From Hyphomicrobiales bacterium (GTDB lineage: Bacteria > Pseudomonadota > Alphaproteobacteria > Rhizobiales > Devosiaceae), in the NCBI GenBank assembly GCA_900470445.1, contig UCAU01000004.1, positions 1 through 46,474 of the forward strand: a stretch of 46,474 nt of DNA. Reading direction: 5' to 3'. Shown here piece by piece: positions 23,992 through 33,354 of this stretch; position 1 is the stretch's first letter, and every line of letters starts with the position of its first letter. Position numbers and translations under genes: made by a program. Under the pieces are notes generated by a model. The model did not search any database, was not told the DNA's origin, and saw nothing but the letters and a program-made list of their open reading frames with translations.

Positions 23992-24602
23992 TCAGGCAGG
24001 TTTGACCGGCTGGCGCAGGATGGTTTTGAGCTTGGCGGCCGCGGTCTTGCGCGGGTCGTTGAGATAGATTTCGTGGTGATGACCATTAAAGGTCAGCCCG
24101 CGCCCCGGCATTTCCACTTCGTGCAGATGCTCCAGCGCCGGGCCTTCGTCATCATAGCTGCCCAGATGCATGATTTGCAGGGCGCGGCCCTCGTCCAGGG
24201 TCTCGAGCCGCAGGCTGGCCGGCGCTTCGGTCAATTTTTCGGCAGATTTCTCGACGGCGGCGTCAAACATGGTGCGGGTGATGAAATCGGGCACCATGAT
24301 CATCATGGTCCAGTGCCAGTTCGCCTTGTTGCGGGCGAGAAAATCACCGGGATTATCGGCCCACCACAGGCCTTCCAGCGGTGGCACGAAATAGTCCTGC
24401 CCAGGTCCTTGGAGGCGAATTTCATGGCATAGCTCACCGAATAGAGCCATTCCACGGCCACTCGGTAGCTCTCGGTTGTGTTGGGGTCACCCTCGCCATC
24501 GACCATGACGAAGTTCATGGCGGGCACATCGACAAAGACAAAATCCCGGGAGCCGGGCTGGTAGAGGTGTTTCAGCTCGGTCTTGAAATCGATCTTGTCC
24601 AT
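23992..24602 (-). pseudogene. GyrI-like small-molecule-binding domain protein, frameshifted
   Basis: Two overlapping frames together encode one GyrI-like protein. The 5' part (ATG 24602) gives MDKIDFKTELKHLYQPGSRD to about residue 68 (YAMKFASKDLG); the 3' part, in the next frame, resumes at GQDYFVPPLEGLWWADNPGD and runs to the stop at 23992. The join is at the CCC run 24400-24402 (GGG on the coding strand); one extra G restores KDLGQDYFVPP, a normal sequence. The total of 611 nt plus one is 612, exactly 204 codons, as expected for the family. Either a true disruption or a base-calling error in a G run. Confidence 0.8.
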
Positions 24603-24654
24603 GCGAGGCCCTCCTGATCGTCACAGAACAAATCGATATGACAAAAGCTGTCAG

Positions 24655-24692
24655 CAGCACAAAGGCCCCGCCGCTAAGCGACGGGGCCTTTA
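24655..24692 (-). terminator. rho-independent terminator of gap
   Basis: On the minus strand, AAAGGCCCCGTCGC and GCGGCGGGGCCTTT form a long stem around TTAG, with one mismatch or wobble. The T-tract is short. It begins about 20 nt after the gap stop. Confidence 0.75.
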
Positions 24693-24711
24693 ATGCAATG
24701 CAGGCGAAAAC

Positions 24712-25719
24712 TTAGAGCGTCTTGCCCAGCGCCACGGCGGTATCGGCCATGCGGTTGGAGAAGCCCCATTCATTGTCATACCAGGACAGCACGGCGACGA
24801 AATTGCCGTCCATCACCTTGGTCTGGTCTAGCGCCACGGTTGAGGAATGGCTGTCGCCATTGAAGTCGATCGAGACATTGGGGTGGATGGTGTAGCCCAG
24901 AATGCCCTTGAGGCTGGAATCGGCATATTTGCGCACGATTTCGTTGATCTCGTCGGCCGTGGTGTTGCGCTTGGCGATGAACTTGAAGTCCACCAGCGAC
25001 ACGTTCGGGGTCGGCACGCGGATCGAGACGCCGTCCAGCTTGCCCTTGAGCTCGGGCAGCACCAGGCCAATGGCCTTGGCAGCGCCGGTCGAGGTCGGGA
25101 TCTGGCTCAGCGCCGCAGCGCGACCGCGATAGAGATCCTTATGCATGGTGTCGAGGGTCGGCTGGTCACCGGTATAGGAATGGATGGTGGTCATCATTCC
25201 CTTGTCGATGCCGACGGTCTCGTTCAGCACATAGGCGAGCGGGGCCAGGCAATTGGTGGTGCAGGAGGCGTTGGAGACGATGATGTGCTCCTTGGCCAGC
25301 TTCTGGTGGTTGATGCCATAGACCACGGTCAGGTCGGCGCCTTCGCCGGGAGCCGAGATCAGCACCTTCTTGGCGCCGGCCTTGAGATGCAGCGCGGCCT
25401 TTTCCTTGGAGGTGAAGATGCCGGTGCATTCCAGAGCGATATCGACGCCCATGGCGGCATGCGGCAGCTCCTCGGGATTGCGGACCGCAGTCACCTTGAT
25501 CGGGCCACGGCCCACATCGATGGTGTCGCCATCAACCGTCACCGTGCCCGGGAAACGGCCATGCACGCTGTCAAAGCGGAACAGATGGGCATTGGTTTCG
25601 ACCGGGCCGAGGTCGTTGATCGCAACGACTTCGATATCGGTGCGGCCGGATTCGATGATGGCGCGCAGAACATTGCGGCCGATACGGCCAAAACCATTGA
25701 TGGCGACGCGAACTGCCAT
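24712..25719 (-). CDS. gap: type I glyceraldehyde-3-phosphate dehydrogenase
   Basis: A 335-residue tetramer-type GAPDH that oxidises glyceraldehyde-3-phosphate to 1,3-bisphosphoglycerate. It opens with the Rossmann motif [18 protein letters not shown], has [19 protein letters not shown] with the catalytic Cys near residue 155, and the S-loop region [26 protein letters not shown]. The acidic residue of AINDLG favours NAD. It follows tkt by 47 nt, so tkt-gap is likely one operon, ended by the terminator just downstream. Confidence 0.97.
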   Translation of the reverse strand: MAVRVAINGFGRIGRNVLRAIIESGRTDIEVVAINDLGPVETNAHLFRFDSVHGRFPGTVTVDGDTIDVGRGPIKVTAVRNPEELPHAAMGVDIALECTGIFTSKEKAALHLKAGAKKVLISAPGEGADLTVVYGINHQKLAKEHIIVSNASCTTNCLAPLAYVLNETVGIDKGMMTTIHSYTGDQPTLDTMHKDLYRGRAAALSQIPTSTGAAKAIGLVLPELKGKLDGVSIRVPTPNVSLVDFKFIAKRNTTADEINEIVRKYADSSLKGILGYTIHPNVSIDFNGDSHSSTVALDQTKVMDGNFVAVLSWYDNEWGFSNRMADTAVALGKTL

Positions 25720-25766
25720 AGGAGGCTCCTCAAAGGTGGGAGGTGGAAAAGGGAGGCGGGGCTCTC

Positions 25767-27740
25767 TTACAACTGTGCGGTGACGGCTTCAACAACGGCT
25801 TTGGCCGTAATACCAAAGTGATCATAGAGCGCGTCGATCGGGCCGGAAGCGCCGAAGCTATGCATGCCGATGAAGCGGCCCTTGTCGCCGAGCAGCTTGC
25901 TCCAGCTCATTTCGATGCCGGCTTCGATGGCGACACGCGCCTTGGCATTGCCGTAGAGCTCGGCCTTGTAGGCATCGGACTGCTTGGCCAGCAATTCCAT
26001 CGAGGGCACCGACACGACCTTGGCGGCAATGCCCTGTTCGGCGAGCTGCTTCTGGCCTTCGACGGCGATGGCAACTTCCGAGCCGGTGGCGAAGATCACG
26101 ACGTCAGCATTCTTGTCGCCGGCAATGACATAGGCGCCCTTGGCCGACAGGTTTTCGGCCTGATATTCGGTGCGCAGGGCCGGCAGGTTCTGGCGCGACA
26201 GGGCCAGGATAGACGGCGCATGGGTCGATTCCAGCGCCAGCTGCCAGCATTCGAGTGCTTCGACGGCATCGGCCGGACGGAAGACCAGCAGGTTGGGAAT
26301 GGCGCGCAGTGCGGTCAGGTGTTCCACCGGCTGGTGGGTCGGTCCGTCTTCGCCCAGGCCGATCGAGTCATGGGTCATGACGTAGATCGAGCGCACTTCC
26401 ATCAGCGCGGCAAGGCGGATCGAGGGGCGAGCATAGTCGGTAAAGACCATGAATGTGCCGCCATAGGGAATGAGCCCGCCATGCAGCGCGATGCCATTCA
26501 TGGCGGCGGCCATTTCATGCTCGCGGATGCCGTACATCATGTAGCGGCCCAGGTAGTTATCGGCCTGGAACGGCACCATTTCCTTGGTATTGGTCAGGTT
26601 CGAATGGGTCAGGTCGGCCGAGCCGCCCTGGGTCTCGGGCAGCACGGCGTTGATCACGTCCAGCGCCATTTGGCTCGACTTGCGGGTCGCGACCTTTGGC
26701 TTGTCCTCAACGAGCTTTTTCTTGAAGGCGTCGATAGCGGGCTTGAATGCGGCGGGTAGATCGCCCTTCATGCGGCGTTCGAACTCGGCCTTTTGCGGGT
26801 GAGCGGCGAGGCGGGACTGCCATTCACCGCGAATATTCTGGCTGCGGGTGCCGGCGGCGCGCCAGGTGGCCAGGATTTCAGCGGGGATTTCGAAAGCCGG
26901 GTAGGTGATGCCGAGCGCGGCCTTTGCGCCAGCCAATTCCTCGGCACCGAGCGGCGCGCCATGCACCTTTTCGGTGCCGGCCTTTTTGGGCGCACCAAAG
27001 CCGATCGTGGTCTTGGCGGCGATCAGGGTTGGCTTGTCGGATTTTTTGGCCGCAAGCAGCGCCTTTTCGATGGCGTCCTGATCGTGGCCATCGATCTCGA
27101 TCGTGTTCCACTGCACCGCCTTGAAGCGGGCGATCTGGTCGGTGCTGTCGGAATTGGACACGGCACCGTCGATGGTGATCGAGTTATTGTCCCAGATCAC
27201 CGTCAGCTTGTTGAGCTTGAGGTGACCGGCCAGAGCAATGGCTTCCTGGGAAATGCCTTCCATCAGGCAGCCGTCACCAGCGAGCACCCAGGTGTGGTGA
27301 TCAACGATATCGGAGCCGAATTCGGCAGCAAGCTTGGCTTCGGCGACGGCAAAGCCGACCGAATTGGCCAGACCCTGGCCGAGCGGGCCCGTGGTGGTTT
27401 CGATGCCGGTAGCGTGGCCATATTCGGGGTGGCCGGCAGTTTTACTGCCGAGCTGGCGGAAGTTCTTGACCTGGTCGAGGGTCATGTCTTCGTAGCCGAG
27501 CAGATAGAGGCTGGAATAGAGCAGCATCGAGCCGTGGCCGGCCGAGAGGATGAAGCGGTCGCGGTCAGCCCATTTGCTGTCAGCAGGATCGAACTTCATC
27601 ACTTTGGTGAACAGCACAGTGGCGATATCGGCACAGCCCATGGGCAGGCCCGGATGGCCGGAATTGGCTTTTTCGACGGCGTCCATGGAAAGGGACCGGA
27701 TCGCATTGGCCAAATCGTTCTGCTGGGCTGTATTCGTCAT
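25767..27740 (-). CDS. tkt: transketolase
   Basis: Thiamine-diphosphate enzyme of the pentose-phosphate pathway, 657 residues. Motifs include [16 protein letters not shown], the TPP-Mg motif [13 protein letters not shown] near residue 155, the NN of [10 protein letters not shown], and the late [17 protein letters not shown]. Active-site Glu lies in [17 protein letters not shown] 27740 is chosen; the longer frame to 27806 includes the promoter region. An exact TTGACA is upstream. It leads the tkt-gap unit of the central-carbon cluster. Confidence 0.96.
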   Translation of the reverse strand: MTNTAQQNDLANAIRSLSMDAVEKANSGHPGLPMGCADIATVLFTKVMKFDPADSKWADRDRFILSAGHGSMLLYSSLYLLGYEDMTLDQVKNFRQLGSKTAGHPEYGHATGIETTTGPLGQGLANSVGFAVAEAKLAAEFGSDIVDHHTWVLAGDGCLMEGISQEAIALAGHLKLNKLTVIWDNNSITIDGAVSNSDSTDQIARFKAVQWNTIEIDGHDQDAIEKALLAAKKSDKPTLIAAKTTIGFGAPKKAGTEKVHGAPLGAEELAGAKAALGITYPAFEIPAEILATWRAAGTRSQNIRGEWQSRLAAHPQKAEFERRMKGDLPAAFKPAIDAFKKKLVEDKPKVATRKSSQMALDVINAVLPETQGGSADLTHSNLTNTKEMVPFQADNYLGRYMMYGIREHEMAAAMNGIALHGGLIPYGGTFMVFTDYARPSIRLAALMEVRSIYVMTHDSIGLGEDGPTHQPVEHLTALRAIPNLLVFRPADAVEALECWQLALESTHAPSILALSRQNLPALRTEYQAENLSAKGAYVIAGDKNADVVIFATGSEVAIAVEGQKQLAEQGIAAKVVSVPSMELLAKQSDAYKAELYGNAKARVAIEAGIEMSWSKLLGDKGRFIGMHSFGASGPIDALYDHFGITAKAVVEAVTAQL

Positions 27741-27818
27741 CGCGGCTTCCGCTCTCTTGAATTGCTCTAAAACTGGGGAGAAGAGGCGTGGGGCGCCTCC
27801 TCCCAAAAGGCGGTTCGA

Positions 27819-27846
27819 GGCATAACAGGTTAGGATTGCCTGTCAA
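27819..27846 (-). promoter_or_regulatory. predicted sigma70-type promoter of tkt-gap
   Basis: On the minus strand, a consensus TTGACA (27841-27846) and TATGCC (27819-27824) are 16 nt apart, giving a leader of about 70 nt. The leader holds a 6-bp hairpin, GAGGCG with CGCCTC. Confidence 0.5.
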
Positions 27847-27936
27847 TGACGGCGGATTGGCGCAGTGGTTGCATTGGCGGCATGGCTGAGGCAGGATTCG
27901 GCAGGGGCCCGATGAGCCGGAAAGGCATTGACGGCG

Positions 27937-28224
27937 ATGAGCGATAATGAACTTGAAGATGGGCTGACGGCTGCGACGGCGCGGTTCGACCGGGCCATGG
28001 CGCGACTGGATCAGAGCGTCAAAAATCTCAATACGCGGATGCGGCAGCTCAATCGTATCGAGGTCGATACCCAAAGGCTGGTGCAGGAGCGGGCGCGGCT
28101 GGCGACCGAACTCGACAAGGCTTCGGCGCGGGCCAAGCGTCTTGATGACAGCGCCCATGATGTGTCGCGCCGCCTGGTCGAGGCGATGGAAACGGTCCGG
28201 CACGTGCTGGCCAAGGCGGAGTAG
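27937..28224 (+). CDS. DUF4164 family coiled-coil protein
   Basis: A 95-residue, charged and helical protein (MSDNELEDGLTAATARFDRA, then QSVKNLNTRMRQLNRIEVD, then QERARLATELDKASARAKRL) with continuous heptads and no Cys. It fits DUF4164, a small coiled-coil family that sits upstream of zapA in Hyphomicrobiales. ATG 27937 is preferred; GGAAAGG lies 11 bases upstream. The gene ends four bases before the zapA GTG, suggesting a role near the divisome, but this is inference from position. Confidence 0.82.
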   Translation: MSDNELEDGLTAATARFDRAMARLDQSVKNLNTRMRQLNRIEVDTQRLVQERARLATELDKASARAKRLDDSAHDVSRRLVEAMETVRHVLAKAE

Positions 28225-28228
28225 ACCG

Positions 28229-28606
28229 GTGCCTGAAGTCAATGTCGAGATCAATGGCCGCAAATATCGCATGGCCTGTGAAGAGGGCCAGCAAAAGCAC
28301 CTGATCGGGCTGGCCGAGCGCTTCAACAGCCAAGTCGAGGCGCTCAAGGGCGCAGTCGGCGAAATCGGCGACAATCGCCTGACGGTCATGGCCGGCATCG
28401 CGGTCGTCGACGAATTGGCCGAAGCCGAACGCAAGATCAAGGCGCTCGAGACCGAGGTGACCGTGCTGACGCGGGCCGGCCAGGAAGTTGCCGCCGAATA
28501 TGAGGCGCTGGAGCACAAATTCGCGGCCAAGCTTGGCGATGCCGCCCGGGCGCTTGAAGGGGCGGCAGTGGCCCTCGACGAAACGGCGCCGCTGCCGCAG
28601 GGCTAG
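28229..28606 (+). CDS. zapA: cell division protein ZapA
   Basis: ZapA cross-links FtsZ filaments at the Z ring. The 125-residue product has the globular head (PEVNVEINGRKYRMACEEGQ, then LIGLAERFNSQVEALK) and a coiled-coil tail (VDELAEAERKIKALETEVTVL), as usual for ZapA with a short alphaproteobacterial extension. Start is GTG 28229, with GGAG seven bases upstream. It follows DUF4164 directly and its TAG overlaps the convergent antiporter stop at CTAG. In related genomes zapA is followed by 6S RNA and ygfA; here two accessory units intervene. Confidence 0.93.
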   Translation: MPEVNVEINGRKYRMACEEGQQKHLIGLAERFNSQVEALKGAVGEIGDNRLTVMAGIAVVDELAEAERKIKALETEVTVLTRAGQEVAAEYEALEHKFAAKLGDAARALEGAAVALDETAPLPQG

Positions 28607-30231
28607 CGCATCCTGCTCTGCATATTGTCGGCCACCGCCTGTTCCAGATCCATCTGTTCGAGCATTTCGCGCACCACGCTATCGTCCAGCTCCATAGCAT
28701 CGCGCGCTGCGATCAGCCGGTTACGCCGCGCGGCGAGCATGGTCTGGCTGAGCGTCAGCATTTTGGCGCGGTCGAGATTGCGGTCGGTGCCGGCGAGCTT
28801 CTGGTTGCCAGGCATGCGACGGCGCATCATCTCGCCAAGCCGCCGGTCATCCTCTGAATCGTTGTCGCGCAGATAATCGTCCACCGCACTATTGGCAGCC
28901 TCCAGCGACAGTGAGCGGGCCAGATTGCGCTGTTGCTGCTCGTGCTCGGCATCGCGCGGATCGGACACGTCGAGCTTCTTGATCAGCCAGGGCAGGGTGA
29001 GGCCCTGCAATAGCAGCGTGCCGATGGTGACCAGGAAGGCCAGTGCCAATATGGCGTCGCGCCACGGGAATTCCTCGCCACTGGCGGTCAGCAGCGGAGT
29101 ACCGGCTGCGGCGGCTAGGGTCACCACGCCGCGCATGCCATTCCAGGAGAGGACCAGGTTTTCTTTCCAACTGAAGGGCGCGAGCAATTCGAAGCGGCGA
29201 CCGCGTGGCGCCTTGACGTGTTGGAGTCGCTTTTCGATCCCGCGATGCCGCAGCCGGCCCAGCACGGCGGTGCCGTAAATCCAAGCAAAGCGCACCACAA
29301 TGGTGGCCAGCAGGATCAGCCCGGCAATAGCCAGCAGCTCGGGCAATTCGAAGCCGGCACCCTGGGCGTCGTCAATCACGAAGCGCAATTGCAGGCCGAT
29401 ATAGGCGAATACGAAGGTTTCCAGCAGCGTATCGATGGTGCGCCAGAACTGGCGCTCCTGCATGCGCTCGGCATAGCTGACGGCCGCCGCATTATGACCC
29501 AGCGAGAACCCGGCCGCGACCACGGCGATAACGCCGGAAGCATGCAATTCTTCGGCCAGCAAATAGGCAGCGAACGGGGTGAGTACGGAAACCACGGTGG
29601 CAAGCGAGGGATTGCTCAGCCGGACGCGGAAGGATTGCACGGCCCAGCCCAAAGCCACGCCGACAATGATGGCGACGATAGCCGAATAGATGAAATAGAG
29701 CGTCAGATTGTCGATAAAGGCGGGTGTGCCGGCCACCGTTGCAACGGCGGCGGCGAAGAGGGTCAGCGCGGCCGCGTCATTGATCAGGCTTTCGCCCTTG
29801 AGCACCGTCATCAAACCTGAGGGCAAGCCTGCCTTGCGGCCAATGGTAATGGCGGTGACCGCGTCGGGCGGCGCGATCACGGCGGCCAGCACCAGGGCGA
29901 CGGGAAAGGTCATGCCGGGAATGGCGAAGCTGGCAACACCTGCCACGGCAAAGGTCGTCGCCACGACGAGGAACACGCCCAGATTGACGATCGAGCCGAG
30001 CCGCTTGATGAAGCTGAAAAACGAAAAATCGGCCGCTGCCGAGAACAGCATGGGCGGCAGCACCAGACCGAGAATGATCTCCGGTTCTAGTTCCAGCCGC
30101 GGCATGCCGGGGATGAACGAGGCGGCCAGCCCCACCATGGCTACCAGCAAAGCCGGCTGGATATCGCGCCGCTCGGCAAAGACAGTGACGGCGATGGCGG
30201 CAATAATGACGATGAGGATCTGGGCAATCAT
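28603..30231 (-). CDS. CPA1-family Na+/H+ antiporter (NhaP-like)
   Basis: Integral membrane antiporter of 542 residues with about 12 segments up to residue 400 and a cytosolic C-terminal tail of about 140. Characteristic pieces are FSAAADFSFFSFIKRLGSI, ALVLAAVIAPPDAVTAI (with the catalytic Asp/Pro region of CPA1), GESLINDAAALTLF (Asn-Asp pair) and SWNGMRGVVTLAAAAGTPLL. Probably exchanges Na+ or K+ for protons. It is inserted between zapA and the parDE/6S region and transcribed against zapA. Ion preference cannot be told. Confidence 0.92.
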   Translation of the reverse strand: MIAQILIVIIAAIAVTVFAERRDIQPALLVAMVGLAASFIPGMPRLELEPEIILGLVLPPMLFSAAADFSFFSFIKRLGSIVNLGVFLVVATTFAVAGVASFAIPGMTFPVALVLAAVIAPPDAVTAITIGRKAGLPSGLMTVLKGESLINDAAALTLFAAAVATVAGTPAFIDNLTLYFIYSAIVAIIVGVALGWAVQSFRVRLSNPSLATVVSVLTPFAAYLLAEELHASGVIAVVAAGFSLGHNAAAVSYAERMQERQFWRTIDTLLETFVFAYIGLQLRFVIDDAQGAGFELPELLAIAGLILLATIVVRFAWIYGTAVLGRLRHRGIEKRLQHVKAPRGRRFELLAPFSWKENLVLSWNGMRGVVTLAAAAGTPLLTASGEEFPWRDAILALAFLVTIGTLLLQGLTLPWLIKKLDVSDPRDAEHEQQQRNLARSLSLEAANSAVDDYLRDNDSEDDRRLGEMMRRRMPGNQKLAGTDRNLDRAKMLTLSQTMLAARRNRLIAARDAMELDDSVVREMLEQMDLEQAVADNMQSRMR

Positions 30232-30312
30232 GAACGGAACCCGGCAACAGCGCGTGGGATAGTGGGGTCGCCCGCAGCACGCGGCAAGGGGAGGGCCGTA
30301 AAATCACCGGTC

Positions 30313-30341
30313 TTGGCAAAGTTTGCCAATTGGCCTATTTT
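30313..30341 (+). promoter_or_regulatory. palindromic operator overlapping the parDE promoter
   Basis: TTGGCAAA (30313-30320), a central G and TTTGCCAA (30322-30329) make a 17-bp perfect palindrome. TTGGCA (30313-30318) and TATTTT (30336-30341) form a promoter with 17-nt spacing, so a repressor on the palindrome would block the -35. This matches type II autoregulation by the ParD ribbon-helix-helix domain. Confidence 0.6.
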
Positions 30342-30361
30342 GGATGGGAAGGAGACTGCCC

Positions 30362-30616
30362 ATGGCCACGATGAATGTTTCGCTGCCCGACGCGATGAAG
30401 GAATGGGTGGAGGCCCAGGTCGAGACGGGCCGCTACGGCAATTCCAGCGATTATGTGCGCGATCTGATCCGGCACCACCAAGAGATGATGAAGAAAAAGG
30501 CCGAATTCGAAAGACTGATCGAAGAAGGCTTTTCCAGCGGCATCAGCGATCTGAGCGCCGAGGAAATTTTTGCCGAAGCCCGCCGGGAGTTTCTGGCGAG
30601 CGATGATGCGGCTTAG
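30362..30616 (+). CDS. parD: ParD-type antitoxin
   Basis: An 84-residue antitoxin of the CopG/ParD ribbon-helix-helix family. MATMNVSLPDAMKEWVEAQV forms the DNA-binding strand and first helix, GRYGNSSDYVRDLIRHHQEMM the second; the C-terminal part (FSSGISDLSAEEIFAEARRE) would wrap the toxin. AAGGAG lies before ATG 30362, so the upstream frame to 30323 is rejected. It precedes and overlaps parE by 14 nt and has a palindromic operator. It sits between the antiporter and the 6S RNA locus. Confidence 0.92.
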   Translation: MATMNVSLPDAMKEWVEAQVETGRYGNSSDYVRDLIRHHQEMMKKKAEFERLIEEGFSSGISDLSAEEIFAEARREFLASDDAA

Positions 30617-30893
30617 ATATTCCGAACCTGCCCGCCGCGATCTCAAATCGATCTATCAGCAAAGCGCGCGCCAGTTTGGCGTGGCGCAGGCCGACAGATA
30701 CCGGGATGGGCTGCTGAGCGCTCTGAAATTTATCGCGGAAAACCCATTGGCCGTATCAGTGCGCGAGGGGCATAGCAGGCCGCTGCGAGCACATTTCCAT
30801 CAGTCCCACGTGATTATTTTCGTCATCGAGGATGATGCTGTCGTGGTCGGCCGCGTTCTGGATCAATCGCAAGATTGGCAGGATCAAATCTAA
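30603..30893 (+). CDS. parE: ParE/RelE-type toxin
   Basis: A 96-residue RelE/ParE-superfamily toxin: MRLRYSEPARRDLKSIYQQS at the start, RYRDGLLSALKFIAENPLAV, and the C-terminal strands SHVIIFVIEDDAVVVGRVLDQS. ParE members inhibit DNA gyrase, while RelE members cut mRNA; the sequence style and the ParD partner favour ParE, but the target is not shown. The start overlaps parD (ATG 30603 or 30606). No ATG-independent extension is needed. It ends 12 nt before the 6S promoter. Confidence 0.9.
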   Translation: MMRLRYSEPARRDLKSIYQQSARQFGVAQADRYRDGLLSALKFIAENPLAVSVREGHSRPLRAHFHQSHVIIFVIEDDAVVVGRVLDQSQDWQDQI

Positions 30894-30902
30894 TTCCCCC
30901 CT

Positions 30903-30930
30903 TTGCACCCGGCCGCTGAAGCGCCTATAT
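30903..30930 (+). promoter_or_regulatory. predicted promoter of 6S RNA
   Basis: TTGCAC (30903-30908) and CTATAT (30925-30930) are 16 nt apart. CTATAT is the usual alphaproteobacterial -10. It points to a start near 30935-30938, where the predicted 6S closing stem begins. Confidence 0.6.
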
Positions 30931-30934
30931 CTCT

Positions 30935-31095
30935 GGTGCTGCCCGGTGCGTGTGGATAACAATATCCCCGGGGCCTTAACGATCTCATGGGAGCTGTCCC
31001 TGACTGAGCCCCTGGGCTTAGATATACGGCGCCCACCTACGTAAAGTAGGTTCCCGGGATCGCATATCCCACGGCCAGGGTGGCACCTAGTTTTG
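30935..31095 (+). ncRNA. ssrS: 6S RNA
   Basis: 6S RNA binds RNA polymerase-sigma70 by mimicking an open promoter. The ends pair: GGTGCTGCCC (30935-30944) with GGGTGGCACC (31078-31087), using two wobble pairs, and then CGTG plus GGATA with TATCC plus CACG (a bulged U), the standard long rod. The middle (about 30960-31055) can hold the large central bubble. It ends at CTAGTTTTGTTT. Location between zapA and ygfA is the diagnostic place for 6S in alphaproteobacteria. I assigned it from pairing and context. Confidence 0.82.
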
Positions 31096-31110
31096 TTTCG
31101 AGCGGCGCGC

Positions 31111-31695
31111 ATGGCTGACGATTACATCGAAGACGCCAAGGCGGGGTTGCGCGACAAGGCGCGCTCCGCCCGCGCCGCCGTTTCGGCCGATATCCGCGCC
31201 GAGGCCGCCGCAACCGCGGCCAAAGCATTTTTTGACAGTTTCGCGCTCGATGCCGATTGGATCGTGGCCGGCTATTGGCCGATCCGCGACGAGTTCGATT
31301 GCCGGCCAATCCTGGTGCGCCTGATGGATTCGGGCCAGCCCGTCTGCCTGCCGGTGACCGAAGGCGATCAGCCGCTGACCATGCGGCTCTGGCAGGATGG
31401 CGAAGCGCTTTATCCGTCCGGCTTCGGCACGCTGGCGCCGATCGAAACGGCGCCGGTGGTGGAACCCGATATCATGCTCATCCCGCTTTTGGGCTTTGAC
31501 AGCACGGGCACACGGCTGGGATATGGCAAGGGCCATTACGACAGGACTATCGTGCGCATGACCAAGAAACCGCAATTGATCGGGCTCGCCTTTGCCGCTC
31601 AGGAGTTCCCCCAACTCCCGCGCGAAGCGCATGACATTCCGCTCGATGCCATCATCACCGAAACAGGCCTTCGCCGCTTTGGCGCCGGCCAATGA
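31111..31695 (+). CDS. ygfA: 5-formyltetrahydrofolate cyclo-ligase
   Basis: ATP-dependent enzyme that converts 5-formyl-THF to methenyl-THF. The 194-residue protein shows FDSFALDADWIVAGYWPIRD, the ATP-binding GYGKGHYDRTI near residue 143 and LLGFDSTGTRLGYG. The ygfA-after-6S order is conserved across proteobacteria. ATG 31111 is the simplest start; ATG is preceded by a weak ribosome-binding site. It overlaps the following ymdB gene by four bases (ATGA). Confidence 0.94.
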   Translation: MADDYIEDAKAGLRDKARSARAAVSADIRAEAAATAAKAFFDSFALDADWIVAGYWPIRDEFDCRPILVRLMDSGQPVCLPVTEGDQPLTMRLWQDGEALYPSGFGTLAPIETAPVVEPDIMLIPLLGFDSTGTRLGYGKGHYDRTIVRMTKKPQLIGLAFAAQEFPQLPREAHDIPLDAIITETGLRRFGAGQ

Positions 31696-32510
31696 AGTTT
31701 CTGTTTCTGGGCGATGTGATGGGCCGTTCCGGCCGCGACGCGATCAATGAACGCCTGCCAGGCATTGTCGAGCGCTATGGCTTTGATTTTGTCGTGGTCA
31801 ATGGCGAGAATGCCAGCCATGGCAAGGGCCTGACCGAGGCCCATTTCAATGCCATCCGCAATGCCGGGGCCGATGTCGTGACCCTGGGCGATCATGCCTT
31901 CGACCAGCGCGAGACGATTTCCTATATCGAGCGCGAGACGACGCTGATCCGTCCCATCAACATGCCGCCGGGCACGCCGGGGCGTGGAGCGATGTTTGTC
32001 GAGGGCCGCAATGGCCATCGGGTGCTGGTGATCAATGCGCTGGGCCGTGTCTTCATGGGGCCGGCCGATGATCCGTTCCGGGCCGTGGAAGCCGCGGTGG
32101 CGGCTTGTCCGCTGGGCGAGCAGGCTGATGCGATTATCGTGGATTTTCACACCGAGGCCACGTCGGAAATCCAGGCCATGGGGCAGTTTCTCGATGGCAA
32201 GGTCAGCCTCGTCGTCGGCACCCATACCCATATCCCCACGGCCGACCATCGCGTGCTGCGCGGCGGTACGGCGCTGATGGCGGATGCGGGCATGTGCGGG
32301 GATTTCGATTCCATCATCGGCAGCGAAACCGATGAACCGCTCAACCGCTTTCTCACCGGCATTCCCAATGGCCGCTTTACTCCGGCCGAGGGGGAGGCAA
32401 CGCTGTGCGGCGCCGCGGTTGAGACGGATCCGCGCACGGGCCTTGCTCGCAGGGTGCTGCCGCTGCGCCTTGGCGGCACGCTGGCCCAGGCGGAGCCCGA
32501 CTTCGGCTAG
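31692..32510 (+). CDS. ymdB: YmdB-family metallophosphoesterase
   Basis: Metal-dependent phosphoesterase of 272 residues (TIGR00282 type). Motifs: [18 protein letters not shown] at the N-terminus, [21 protein letters not shown] and [12 protein letters not shown], all metal-binding regions. In Bacillus YmdB hydrolyses cyclic nucleotides and affects RNA and biofilm traits; in alphaproteobacteria the role is open. It is translationally coupled to ygfA through the ATGA overlap and is followed by yebC after 71 nt. Confidence 0.93.
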   Translation: MKFLFLGDVMGRSGRDAINERLPGIVERYGFDFVVVNGENASHGKGLTEAHFNAIRNAGADVVTLGDHAFDQRETISYIERETTLIRPINMPPGTPGRGAMFVEGRNGHRVLVINALGRVFMGPADDPFRAVEAAVAACPLGEQADAIIVDFHTEATSEIQAMGQFLDGKVSLVVGTHTHIPTADHRVLRGGTALMADAGMCGDFDSIIGSETDEPLNRFLTGIPNGRFTPAEGEATLCGAAVETDPRTGLARRVLPLRLGGTLAQAEPDFG

Positions 32511-32581
32511 CGCTTTATTTTTGGGTGGCCTGCCCCTATAAGCGGGCCAAATTCAAAGTTCGACTGTTCCGAGGGTTTCGA

Positions 32582-33328
32582 ATGGCAGGCCATTCCCACG
32601 CCAAAAACATCATGCACCGCAAAGGCAAGTCCGACGCGGTGCGCTCCAAGATTTTCTCCAAGCTGGCGCGCGAAATCACCGTCGCCGCCAAGATGGGCAT
32701 GCCCGACCCGGCCTTCAATTCGCGTCTGCGACTGGCGGTGACCAATGCCCGTTCCCAGTCCATGCCCAAGGACAATATCGACCGTGCCATCAAGAAGGCG
32801 ATCGGCAGCGATGGCGAGAACTACGATGAAATCCGCTATGAGGGCTATGGCCCCGGCGGCGTCGCCATCATCGTCGAGGCGCTGACTGACAACCGCAATC
32901 GCACCGCTTCCAATGTCCGCTCCTATTTCTCCAAGAATGGCGGCGCGATGGGGGAAACCAATTCGGTCGGCTTCATGTTCGACAAGATTGGCGAAATCAC
33001 CTATCCGGCCAAGGTCGGCTCTGAAGACAAGGTGATGGAAGCGGCCATCGAAGCGGGCGCCGACGACGTCGAGAGCGACGAGGAAAACCACTATATCTAC
33101 ACCTCGTTCGAGGCGATGGTGGAAGTTGCCGCGGCGCTGGAAAAGGTGCTGGGCGAGGCCGAATCGGTCAAGGCGATCTGGGAGCCGCAGACCAAGACGC
33201 CGATCGACGCCGAAAAGGGCGCGACGCTGATGAAGCTGATCGCGACGCTCGAAGAAGATGATGACGTGCAGAACGTCTATTCGAATTTCGAGATGAGCGA
33301 AGAAGACATGGCCAAGCTCGAAGGCTGA
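32582..33328 (+). CDS. yebC: YebC/PmpR family transcriptional regulator
   Basis: A 248-residue YebC/TACO1 protein: [20 protein letters not shown] and [21 protein letters not shown] are the hallmark N-terminus. The middle has [19 protein letters not shown], and the C-terminal region [17 protein letters not shown] is also standard. YebC proteins act as DNA-binding regulators or, as recently shown for relatives, assist translation of proline-rich sequences. In many genomes yebC directly precedes ruvC; here two GGDEF genes lie between. A terminator follows the stop. Confidence 0.96.
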   Translation: MAGHSHAKNIMHRKGKSDAVRSKIFSKLAREITVAAKMGMPDPAFNSRLRLAVTNARSQSMPKDNIDRAIKKAIGSDGENYDEIRYEGYGPGGVAIIVEALTDNRNRTASNVRSYFSKNGGAMGETNSVGFMFDKIGEITYPAKVGSEDKVMEAAIEAGADDVESDEENHYIYTSFEAMVEVAAALEKVLGEAESVKAIWEPQTKTPIDAEKGATLMKLIATLEEDDDVQNVYSNFEMSEEDMAKLEG

Positions 33329-33354
33329 GGCCGGTTCGAGCTGGAAATTTTGAG

